Source of the DNA: Bacteroidia bacterium
Lineage (GTDB): Bacteria; Bacteroidota; Bacteroidia; Cytophagales; Cyclobacteriaceae
Reading direction: 5' to 3'
Length of the DNA stretch: 64,000 nucleotides
NCBI GenBank assembly: GCA_030425425.1
Contig: JAUIAO010000028.1
Span: forward strand, 1 to 64,000
The notes below the pieces were generated by a model. The model did no database searches, had not been told where the DNA came from, and saw nothing but the letters and a program-made list of their open reading frames with translations. The position numbers and the translations under genes are program-made. Shown in pieces: positions 1 to 7,702 of the stretch (position 1 is the stretch's first letter; the number at the start of each line of letters is the position of its first letter).

Positions 1-600
1 CTAACCGGCAACAAGCAAGAAGAAAATTGGTTAGAGCCAACATCAAAAACGACTTTTTTCGATTTATCTAAGACTGTATTTAGTGTCCTAAACCATTTGA
101 AAATCAGAACATTTAAAACCACTCCAGTTTCCGATGAAAATTTAGAATACGGACTTCAAATCGAGGTAAAAAACAAGGTAATTGGCACACTGGGTAAGGT
201 AAAAACAAAAATTACCCGGTACTATGACATCAAGCAAGAAGTCTTTTATTCGGTAATTAATTGGCCGGATCTGGTAAAATTTTCAGAGACAGAAACTCAT
301 TTCGATGAGCTATCAAAATATCCTGAGGTACGCAGAGACCTTTCGTTGGTATTGGATAAAAATGTATCTTACGGAGAGATCGAAGAATTGGCTCTGAAAG
401 CAGAGAAAAAATTGCTAAACAGAATCAATGTTTTCAGTGTATATGAAGGGGAAAACCTGGATGCTGGAAAAAAATCTTATGCGTTGAGTTTTTTCCTTCA
501 GGATAAAACAAAAACTTTGACCGATAAGGTGATCGACAAAACAATGAAAAACCTGATCACTATATTTGAAAAAGAAGTTGGAGCAATTATTAGAAAGTAA
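1..600 (+). CDS. pheT: Phenylalanyl-tRNA synthetase beta subunit, C-terminal part (5' end outside window)
   Basis: The reading frame is open from the first base, so only the last ~199 residues of this normally ~800-residue subunit are present. The last ~95 residues form the ferredoxin-fold anticodon-binding (FDX-ACB) domain, recognised by the HFDELSKYPEVRRDLSLV signature, which is diagnostic for PheT. As the beta chain of the alpha2-beta2 enzyme it helps charge tRNA-Phe in the cytoplasm and carries the editing site (outside this window). The stop codon abuts the next ATG with no gap, so pheT is probably the head of, or part of, a transcript running into the coiled-coil gene, zapA and perhaps rny. 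Identity is secure; only the true start is unknown. Confidence 0.95.
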   Translation, partial: LTGNKQEENWLEPTSKTTFFDLSKTVFSVLNHLKIRTFKTTPVSDENLEYGLQIEVKNKVIGTLGKVKTKITRYYDIKQEVFYSVINWPDLVKFSETETHFDELSKYPEVRRDLSLVLDKNVSYGEIEELALKAEKKLLNRINVFSVYEGENLDAGKKSYALSFFLQDKTKTLTDKVIDKTMKNLITIFEKEVGAIIRK

Positions 601-900
601 ATGAGTAGTGAATCACTAAGGTCTGAAATCAACAATCTTGAACGCAAGGTAAAGTTGCTGCTTAGTGAGCATACCCAGCTAAAGGCTGCTTTTCAGAAAC
701 TAAGTGATGAAAATCAGCAATTGCGGACTCAGGTATCTGAATATCAGCAGAATGAGTCTAACTTTCAAAATCAGGCGAAAATTAGTAAAATTGTAGAAAG
801 CATGATAGTCGGAGAGAATGATTCGGAAGCGGTGAAAGATGTAATCGAAGACTATATAAAGGAGATAGATAAATGCATAGCTCATTTGGGTGAAGCTTAA
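601..900 (+). CDS. Small coiled-coil protein between pheT and zapA (ZapB-like candidate)
   Basis: 99 residues, starting on the ATG directly after the pheT stop. Residues ~3-55 are strongly heptad-patterned (repeated Leu with Glu/Lys/Gln), predicting a coiled coil; the C-terminal ~40 residues are acidic and likely helical. No signal peptide or membrane segment. The position immediately before zapA suggests a cytoplasmic cell-division accessory analogous to ZapB, which is also a short coiled coil; that is inference from size, shape and neighbourhood, since no sequence motif proves it. It lies 9 nt before zapA and is surely co-transcribed. Confidence 0.8.
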   Translation: MSSESLRSEINNLERKVKLLLSEHTQLKAAFQKLSDENQQLRTQVSEYQQNESNFQNQAKISKIVESMIVGENDSEAVKDVIEDYIKEIDKCIAHLGEA

Positions 901-909
901 CAAACCGAA

Positions 910-1194
910 ATGGCAGAATTATCAATAAAGCTAAGAATAGGAAACCGGGAATACCCCATGCGGGTGAAGGCCGAGGATGAAGAACGTATCAGAAAAGCTG
1001 GTAAATCACTGAATGATAAAATAAAATCATACAGGAGTCAGTTTGGGATCGAGGACAATCAGGACCTTCTCGCTATGGTGGCATTTGATTGCCTGGTGGA
1101 CAAAATGAAAAAAGAAGAAAACACAGAGTCAAATGACGAAGTAGCACTTAGTCAAATTCAACACATTAGCCGATTGATAGCAGAAGCTATTTAG
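910..1194 (+). CDS. zapA: Cell division protein ZapA
   Basis: 94 residues. The N-terminal half matches the ZapA globular domain (a beta-hairpin region with NREYPMRV followed by a helix with EDEERIRKAGKSLNDKI), and the C-terminal half is a helix ending in HISRLIAEAI. ZapA binds FtsZ filaments and promotes Z-ring bundling at mid-cell. The length fits the family (about 85-110 residues). The gene follows a coiled-coil gene by 9 nt and precedes rny by 72 nt, an order common in Bacteroidota. ATG at 910 is the only sensible start. Confidence 0.88.
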   Translation: MAELSIKLRIGNREYPMRVKAEDEERIRKAGKSLNDKIKSYRSQFGIEDNQDLLAMVAFDCLVDKMKKEENTESNDEVALSQIQHISRLIAEAI

Positions 1195-1266
1195 CCTCCC
1201 TTATATACTTACACCCTATACGAACCACTCTGTCTGTCTTGTATATAACATATATATAAATAGACG

Positions 1267-2826
1267 ATGGATCCAATATACATTTTAATGATCATAGCCG
1301 GGGCTGCAGTTGGCTTTGGCACAGATCGTTTTCTGCTAAAACGTTCAGTAAATAAAAAACTGAAAGAAGCAGAAGAACAAAGAAAACTTATCATCAAAGA
1401 AGCTGAGGTTACTGCTGACAGCATCAAAAAAGATAAAATTCTGGAGGCAAAAGAGAAATTTCTTAAGCTGAAGACAGAGTTTGAGGAAGAAGCTAACAGG
1501 AAGAAAAACCAAATCATCTCTAATGAGAACAAGCTGAAACAGCGAGAGTCCAATCTTTCCAAGCAATTCGAACAAAACAAGCGCAAAGAAGCCGAAATGG
1601 AATCGGCGAAGGAAAACCTTCAGGCACAGATAGAGATCGTTCAGAAACGAAAAGAAGAATACGAGAAGCTGAAAGACCAGCAGGTCACCATACTGGAAAA
1701 GGTCTCTAACCTGACTGCTGAAGAGGCTAAGTCTCAGCTGGTCCAAACACTAAAAGATGAGGCAAGAACAGACGCTTCTGCCCATATAAAGGACATCATG
1801 GAGGAGGCTAAAATGACTGCCACCAAAGAAGCGAAAAAGATTGTGCTCCAAACCATACAGCGTACTGCCACTGAGCACGCAATCGAAAACTGTGTATCGG
1901 TTTTCAATCTGGAAAGTGATGATGTGAAAGGTAAAATCATTGGTAGAGAAGGAAGAAATATCCGGGCTCTGGAAGCTGCTACCGGTGTAGAAATCATAGT
2001 GGATGATACGCCTGAAGCGATCATCATTTCAGGTTTTGATCCGGTGAGAAGAGAAATCGCCAGACTATCTCTCCACAGATTGGTGCAGGATGGAAGGATT
2101 CACCCGGCTAGAATTGAGGAGATCGTTGGGAAAACCACTAAGAACATAGAAGAAGAAATCGTTGAGATAGGAGAAAGAACGGTTATCGACCTGGGTATTC
2201 ACGGACTTCATCCAGAATTGATTAAACTGATAGGAAGAATGAGGTTCAGGTCGTCTTATGGTCAGAATCTGCTTCAGCACTCTCGCGAGGTAGCCAAACT
2301 ATGCGCAACACTCGCTTCAGAACTTGGCCTCAATCCAAAACTCGCCAAAAGAGCAGGGTTGCTCCATGATATTGGTAAAGTATGGCCAGATGAGCCAGAA
2401 AAACCTCATGCTATTATCGGTATGGAATTGGCGCAGAAGTACAAAGAAAACCCAGAGGTCTGCAATGCCATTGGAGCACACCATGATGAAATAGAGATGA
2501 CCTCTATGATCTCTCCTATCATACAGGCATGTGACGCGATCTCCGGTAGCCGACCTGGTGCACGAAGAGAAATCATGGAGCAATACCTCAAGCGTTTGAA
2601 AGAGTTGGAGGAAGTGGCGCTCAGCTTTGATGGTGTGAATAAGTGCTATGCGATTCAGGCAGGAAGAGAACTAAGAGTACTTGTAGATGCTGATAATGTC
2701 TCCGATAAAAAAGCCGGAGAACTATCATTTACAATATCTCAGAAAATAGAAAAAGACATGCAGTATCCTGGGCAGATCAAAGTAACGGTAATTCGTGAAA
2801 CACGGGCCGTAGCATTTGCGAAATAG
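1267..2826 (+). CDS. rny: Ribonuclease Y
   Basis: 519 residues, the usual RNase Y length. An N-terminal membrane anchor (residues ~4-20) is followed by a long Lys/Glu-rich coiled coil (~25-195), a KH RNA-binding domain (~212-275) with the GREG loop at 226-229, and an HD-domain metal-dependent endonuclease (~335-430) with the LLHDIGK motif giving His367-Asp368. The enzyme initiates mRNA decay at the inner membrane. It lies downstream of zapA and is closed by a strong intrinsic terminator 34 nt after its stop. Confidence 0.96.
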   Translation: MDPIYILMIIAGAAVGFGTDRFLLKRSVNKKLKEAEEQRKLIIKEAEVTADSIKKDKILEAKEKFLKLKTEFEEEANRKKNQIISNENKLKQRESNLSKQFEQNKRKEAEMESAKENLQAQIEIVQKRKEEYEKLKDQQVTILEKVSNLTAEEAKSQLVQTLKDEARTDASAHIKDIMEEAKMTATKEAKKIVLQTIQRTATEHAIENCVSVFNLESDDVKGKIIGREGRNIRALEAATGVEIIVDDTPEAIIISGFDPVRREIARLSLHRLVQDGRIHPARIEEIVGKTTKNIEEEIVEIGERTVIDLGIHGLHPELIKLIGRMRFRSSYGQNLLQHSREVAKLCATLASELGLNPKLAKRAGLLHDIGKVWPDEPEKPHAIIGMELAQKYKENPEVCNAIGAHHDEIEMTSMISPIIQACDAISGSRPGARREIMEQYLKRLKELEEVALSFDGVNKCYAIQAGRELRVLVDADNVSDKKAGELSFTISQKIEKDMQYPGQIKVTVIRETRAVAFAK

Positions 2827-2859
2827 CATCTATCAGCCTAACAAAAATCATAATTGCAT

Positions 2860-2890
2860 AACCCGGCATTTTGCCGGGTTTTGTTATTTT
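2860..2890 (+). terminator. Rho-independent terminator of the pheT-zapA-rny run
   Basis: A perfect 9-bp stem AACCCGGCA / TGCCGGGTT (2860-2868 and 2872-2880) with a TTT loop is followed by a T-rich tail. It ends 24 nt before the next start codon, so the following gene needs its own promoter or read-through. Confidence 0.9.
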
Positions 2891-2914
2891 AGGGGTTTGA
2901 ACTTAACCAAACAC

Positions 2915-4900
2915 ATGATGTACAAGCTTATCACCATTTTTTTTACTCTATCCATATCTTTTCTTGCCCACAGCCAGAAACTTGAACTTAGATTCGGGAA
3001 AGTCACCGAAGAAGAACTCGAAATGACCGAATGTGATTTTTACCCTGAGGCAGAATCAATGATTTTGGGTGAATCAGGAGATATTGGACTAAAATACTAC
3101 GACAATACAGGGTGGGCGTACTCAATAACCATCACAAGAAGAATTAAGATTTTTGATTATCAGGATAAGGACATTGCCAATATCAAGATCAATATCTACG
3201 ATCCTAAAGATGGTAGCAGTAGAGAAAGAGTCTCTTCCATAAGGGCTGCAACTTACAACCTTGTGAACGGAAAAATAGAAAAAACTAAACTCTCAAATAA
3301 AGAGGAACATGAAACACGAATAAGTGATTATAGAAAAGAAATCAGTTTTGCCATGCCTGATGTAAATGAAGGATCAGTGATAGAGTACCAGTACACACTC
3401 GAATCTGATTTCTATTACAATCTTTATACGTGGCATTTTCAAAATAGTATTCCAACCTTAAGGTCAGAAATCAGATACACTCTTCCAGAGTTCTTTAATT
3501 ATTCAGCAAATCAAGTTGGAAACATATATCCAACTGAAAGGTCAGAGGAGACTTATTCAGAATCATTTACTTATACTTATGAAACTCTACCGGGACAAGG
3601 GGGAAGAGTTGAAAAAGGCAGAGGAACTCTAAAGTCAATTAGCAAGAGAGTAATTATGGTTGCGAAGAATGTGCCTCCTGTTATTGATGAGCCGTTTCAA
3701 AACAACAAGAAGAATATCCCCAGTCGTCTGGAATTTCAACTTATATCAACCAAAATGCCGGGATCTTCAACGAGAATGGTAGCCGAAAGCTACGAAGATT
3801 TCAATAAGACCATGTTGAAATCTTCAGGTGTGGGAGTTGTGGTAAACAAAGGGTTTTTCTTCAGAAATATGGTCGAAGAATTAGAGGGATGGCACCTGGA
3901 AAAAGCTAAGGCTATCTATGAGATTATGCAAGAGAATTTTGTTTATAATAACGTCATCAGCTCATATAGTACTAAAGCCGGAAAGCAGGCTTTTAATGAC
4001 AAAGAAGGATCATCAAGTGATATTAATCTTACGTTGGTTGCTGCACTGAGAGAAGCGGGAATTGATGCTAATCCGATACTTTTAAGTACCAGAGGTCACG
4101 GAATTCCACATCCGGTTTATCCTAACTTTGATGAGTTCAATTATGTCATTGCATCTGCAAAAATTGATGAAAAGCTTTACCTGTTAGATGCTACCACTGA
4201 CCTACCCTTCGGAAACCTACCTACCAGATGTCTCAATGACAAAGGTTGGATGGTAAATGAGCCAGTTGGAGAATGGGTAGACCTTAAAGCCAATGCCTCT
4301 TACAACGTGACATTATTGTCCTCAACTTCAATAGCTGAAGGTATGATACAGACCAAACACGATGTGAAATATGAGAATTATGCTTTTTTCTCAGAGTTTG
4401 ATGACTTTGAGGAAGATGAAGAATCATACTACACTGATATTCAAAATAGTTTTCCAGACTCAGAAGTCTTGGAAAATAGTGTTGAGACAGGTGATTCAGA
4501 CCTAAAAGTTCATGTACAAGTGGAGAAAGATCTAGACAATGAAAGTGTCATTTATATTCAACCTATTGCATATGAGGCTGTAAAAAGCAATCCATTCAAA
4601 AGGGAAGAAAGATTAGCTCCAATTGATTTCCCATACACCGTATCTAGAAAACTGATGGCAAATTTTGAAGTACCGGAAGGTTATTCCGTTGAACTACCAG
4701 AACCAACGATAGTAAAATTGCCAGAAGGAACCGCGAAGTTCACTTATACAGCAAGACAACAAGGGGATCAAATCATGGTCATGAGTATATTCGAATTGAA
4801 TAAGAATGTATTTACGAGCACCGAATACCCAATGCTTAAACAATTCTACGACCTAGTGGCGAAAAAACATGGTGAAATGATTGTGCTGAAAAAGATATGA
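2915..4900 (+). CDS. Secreted DUF3857 protein with degenerate transglutaminase fold
   Basis: 661 residues from the ATG at 2915, chosen because it opens with a classical signal peptide (MMYKLITIFFTLSISFLAHS); upstream in-frame codons would bury it and overlap rny. The N-terminal half is the DUF3857 beta-rich domain and the middle is a transglutaminase-like domain. In the family the nucleophile lies in a YGDCK motif; here the aligned stretch is EGSSSD, with Ser367 in place of Cys. The usual NHV histidine is replaced by Tyr (FNYVI), while the Asp of LLDATTD is kept. The protein is therefore probably a non-catalytic, exported binding or scaffold protein. Its stop overlaps the start of the next gene (ATGA), so the two are translationally coupled. 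Substrate is unknown. Confidence 0.85.
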   Translation: MMYKLITIFFTLSISFLAHSQKLELRFGKVTEEELEMTECDFYPEAESMILGESGDIGLKYYDNTGWAYSITITRRIKIFDYQDKDIANIKINIYDPKDGSSRERVSSIRAATYNLVNGKIEKTKLSNKEEHETRISDYRKEISFAMPDVNEGSVIEYQYTLESDFYYNLYTWHFQNSIPTLRSEIRYTLPEFFNYSANQVGNIYPTERSEETYSESFTYTYETLPGQGGRVEKGRGTLKSISKRVIMVAKNVPPVIDEPFQNNKKNIPSRLEFQLISTKMPGSSTRMVAESYEDFNKTMLKSSGVGVVVNKGFFFRNMVEELEGWHLEKAKAIYEIMQENFVYNNVISSYSTKAGKQAFNDKEGSSSDINLTLVAALREAGIDANPILLSTRGHGIPHPVYPNFDEFNYVIASAKIDEKLYLLDATTDLPFGNLPTRCLNDKGWMVNEPVGEWVDLKANASYNVTLLSSTSIAEGMIQTKHDVKYENYAFFSEFDDFEEDEESYYTDIQNSFPDSEVLENSVETGDSDLKVHVQVEKDLDNESVIYIQPIAYEAVKSNPFKREERLAPIDFPYTVSRKLMANFEVPEGYSVELPEPTIVKLPEGTAKFTYTARQQGDQIMVMSIFELNKNVFTSTEYPMLKQFYDLVAKKHGEMIVLKKI

Positions 4901-6780
4901 AGCTCTTACTTACATCGATTTTTTTAATTGCCGGTATAATTGGCTTTTCTCAAGGTTTGTTAAATGAAATTCCTGATTCATTGCAAGAGAATGCTAATGA
5001 GATCATATTATTTGATGATACGGAATTCATCATTGAAGACCCGGGAAAAGCTGAAACCAGACGTCACTACAAGGCCATCATCATGAATGACAATGCAGAC
5101 GACCTCAACGAAATTTATCTGTACTACAACAATTTTGAAAAAATACTGAATGGTGAGGTGATTACATACACCTTATATGGTGATAAAATAGAGAAATACA
5201 AGCTGAATGATTTCGACGACTACAGCACTAAAGATGGTAGTATAGCGGGTGATTCGAGAGTTAAAGTCCTGGAGGTTATCAGCACTACATACCCTTACAT
5301 AATAGAGGTGGAATATGCCATTTCTCAATCTGAGACTATGTTTTATCCCACTTGGATTCCTCAGAGTGAAAATCAATCAGTGATACAGGCTTCTTATACC
5401 ATATCAGGTGCAGCTGCGAATTCATTTCGACATAAGTCAATCAACATTCAGCCCATTGAGGAAAATGCTCTGAGCACAAAGTGGGAAGTGAACAATCTTA
5501 AGGCTTTTGAATACGAAAAGTATAGTAGAAGTATTGAGGACTATACAGTAGTAGTTTACACTGGACCTACTGAGTTTCAAGTAGATGGTTGGAGTGGCGT
5601 GATGAATACATGGGAGGACTTAGGCATGTGGCAATACAATCTGATGAAAAGTCAGAATACTCTTACTCCTGAACAGGTCAAACCCATTCTGGAATTAATT
5701 CCTGAAGGAGCGACAGTTTTAGAGAAGATCAAGACCATTTATAATTACATGCAAGAAAACACCAGATATGTCAGTATTCAATTAGGAGTAGGAGGTTGGC
5801 AACCTTTCGAATCTGGATATGTGCATGAAAAGAAATACGGGGATTGTAAAGCGCTTTCTTTTTACACAGTCAGTTTGTTGGAAGCCGCTGGCATTAGAGC
5901 ACATTATACCTTGATCAATGCTGGTTATAGACCATCTCGAAAACTGCATCCCGACTTTCCTGCTAAAACTTCAAATCATGTAATTGTCACTGTGCCTATG
6001 AAAGAAGATACCATCTGGCTTGAGTGTACTTCTCAGTCAAATCCATTCGGCTATCTTGGTACATTTACCAGTGATCGATATGCCGTAATGATTAAAGAGG
6101 ACGGAGGTCATTTAATTAAAACAAAATCTTACAGCCCTTCGGAGAATGTTCAGACCACAGTTGTAGATCTTACTATAAATGAAGATGGAACGGGAAAAGG
6201 AGACGTAACGAGAACTTACAAAGGCTTGGAGACTGATAATGGCGGCTTCAGTGATATGGCATTAAAACCACAATCTGAACAAGAGAAATGGTTTTACGAC
6301 AAATATGCCTGGGGCTCAAGCTCTCTTCAATCAATTGAACTACAGCCAATTACAGATGAAATCATTCCAACAGGAAAGATGAAGTTATCATTGGATTTTG
6401 AAAGGCTAGCCTCTGTCAACGCTGACAGGTTGTTTTATAAACCATTCATATTTACCAATATCAACTGGATGAAATTACCCAATAGTGACCGTACCAAACC
6501 TATTGAAATGAGATATCCTTACACTCAAATAGATAGCATCCACGTTAGCTTTCCTGAGGGTTATTTCCCTGAATCTTTACCAAAGGACGATGAATTATTA
6601 ACTGAATTTGGCAGCTATGAAAGAAAAATTGTCAAACAAGAGGAAGGCTATACAGTAATTAGAAAATTCGTGTTGGAGAAAGGCACTTATGCACCCGAAA
6701 AATATGACGCCTTCAGGGATTTTGTAAAAGACGTTCAAAAAAATGATCGGAAAAAATTGGTGATGATCAACAAAACCTGA
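4897..6780 (+). CDS. Secreted DUF3857/transglutaminase-domain protein, catalytic residues present
   Basis: 627 residues with a signal peptide (MKLLLTSIFLIAGIIGFSQG). DUF3857 occupies roughly residues 45-200 and a transglutaminase-like domain ~255-390. The motif KYGDCKALSFY supplies Cys317, SNHVIVTV supplies His361, and the third position falls in WLECTSQ, with Glu where Asp is usual. The family contains papain-fold acyltransferases or proteases; the true substrate is unknown. The start overlaps the stop of the preceding homologue by 4 nt, so both products are likely made in similar amounts and may act as a pair in the periplasm. A terminator follows 3 nt after the stop. Confidence 0.87.
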   Translation: MKLLLTSIFLIAGIIGFSQGLLNEIPDSLQENANEIILFDDTEFIIEDPGKAETRRHYKAIIMNDNADDLNEIYLYYNNFEKILNGEVITYTLYGDKIEKYKLNDFDDYSTKDGSIAGDSRVKVLEVISTTYPYIIEVEYAISQSETMFYPTWIPQSENQSVIQASYTISGAAANSFRHKSINIQPIEENALSTKWEVNNLKAFEYEKYSRSIEDYTVVVYTGPTEFQVDGWSGVMNTWEDLGMWQYNLMKSQNTLTPEQVKPILELIPEGATVLEKIKTIYNYMQENTRYVSIQLGVGGWQPFESGYVHEKKYGDCKALSFYTVSLLEAAGIRAHYTLINAGYRPSRKLHPDFPAKTSNHVIVTVPMKEDTIWLECTSQSNPFGYLGTFTSDRYAVMIKEDGGHLIKTKSYSPSENVQTTVVDLTINEDGTGKGDVTRTYKGLETDNGGFSDMALKPQSEQEKWFYDKYAWGSSSLQSIELQPITDEIIPTGKMKLSLDFERLASVNADRLFYKPFIFTNINWMKLPNSDRTKPIEMRYPYTQIDSIHVSFPEGYFPESLPKDDELLTEFGSYERKIVKQEEGYTVIRKFVLEKGTYAPEKYDAFRDFVKDVQKNDRKKLVMINKT

Positions 6781-6783
6781 ATT

Positions 6784-6812
6784 GAGGGCTTCTTATGAAG
6801 CCCTCTTTTTTT
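6784..6812 (+). terminator. Rho-independent terminator after the DUF3857 pair
   Basis: Perfect 9-bp stem GAGGGCTTC / GAAGCCCTC (6784-6792 and 6797-6805), TTAT loop, then seven T residues. Confidence 0.93.
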
Positions 6813-6927
6813 AGATTCCAATTGTAGATTTCTGGATATTACTAATTCTATTCACCCCATACATCCCATCCACACACTTAACACTCTTTAACCTTTATTA
6901 AGAATCGTTTAACAGCACTTTAGAGAT

Positions 6928-6934
6928 TAGTTTG
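6928..6934 (+). promoter_or_regulatory. Possible -7 promoter element (shortened variant)
   Basis: TAGTTTG lies 30 nt before the GLPGLI start, after a strong terminator, where a promoter is required. It is one base shorter than the Bacteroidota consensus TAnnTTTG, and no convincing -33 TTG lies at the right distance. Tentative. Confidence 0.3.
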
Positions 6935-6964
6935 GGACTTTTACCCCACCTAAATAATCTCACT

Positions 6965-7702
6965 ATGAAAAATCTTTTACTAGTTATCCTGTTAGCAATC
7001 AGCAGTACGTTGATCGCTCAAACATCCGGTAAGATCATTTATGATGAAATCACAAAACTGGAAATTCACTTACCTCCCGGGTTTGAAGCACCTGTAGATT
7101 TCCCTTCTGAAAACACCGTGACAAAAGCCCTTTACTTTACAGAGAATGAGTCACTCTACAAGCCAATACCACAAGAAGAAAAAGTAAATGCCATCAACAC
7201 TGGAGATCTTCATCTGGAAATCAAAAATGAGATCCCTGATGATGTCTATTATAAGAACCTGATCAAAGGACAGAAAACAGAAAAACGAGACTTTCTTGGC
7301 AGAGTGTTCCTCATGAATGGAGCGATACCTGAATTCAAATGGAAAATAGCTCCGGAACAAAAAAAGATCCTCGATTATGTAGTGCAAAAAGCTACTACCA
7401 CCATTGATACTACAGAGATCATCGCCTGGTTCTCTCCGCAGATTCAAATCAGCAATGGTCCATATAAATATGGAAATCTTCCGGGTATGATTCTGGAAAT
7501 CGAAGACCCGCAAAACAATCGTGTGTTGGTAGCTAAAGAAATCACTTTAGGTGCTCCATCTGAGGAAATTAAGCCACCAAAAAAGGGAAAGAAAATAACA
7601 GAAGAAGAATTCAAGAAAATCCGGGAGGAGAAACTCGCTGAAATGGAAGCTGAGTATGGAGGCAAAGGAGGTGTATTTATCCAGATAGACGAAGAGAATT
7701 AA
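6965..7702 (+). CDS. GLPGLI family secreted protein
   Basis: 245 residues from ATG 6965, which begins a clear signal peptide (MKNLLLVILLAISSTLIAQ). The family hallmark appears as GNLPGMILEIED near residue 180, and upstream WFSPQIQISNGPYKYG fits the family core. GLPGLI proteins are exported proteins of Bacteroidota of unknown biochemical role, often encoded beside an outer-membrane barrel with a CarboxypepD_reg domain, as here. The stop overlaps the ATG of the barrel gene by one base (TAATG), implying coupled translation and joint function at the cell envelope. The C-terminal ~40 residues are unusually charged (Lys/Glu-rich). Confidence 0.88.
   Translation: MKNLLLVILLAISSTLIAQTSGKIIYDEITKLEIHLPPGFEAPVDFPSENTVTKALYFTENESLYKPIPQEEKVNAINTGDLHLEIKNEIPDDVYYKNLIKGQKTEKRDFLGRVFLMNGAIPEFKWKIAPEQKKILDYVVQKATTTIDTTEIIAWFSPQIQISNGPYKYGNLPGMILEIEDPQNNRVLVAKEITLGAPSEEIKPPKKGKKITEEEFKKIREEKLAEMEAEYGGKGGVFIQIDEEN

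Noticed and set aside
1209-1586. Long antisense frames opposite rny, the TonB-like barrel, MFS and PorU2 genes
   Set aside because: They lack motifs and mirror the codon pattern of the strongly supported sense genes; no promoter or conserved domain supports them.
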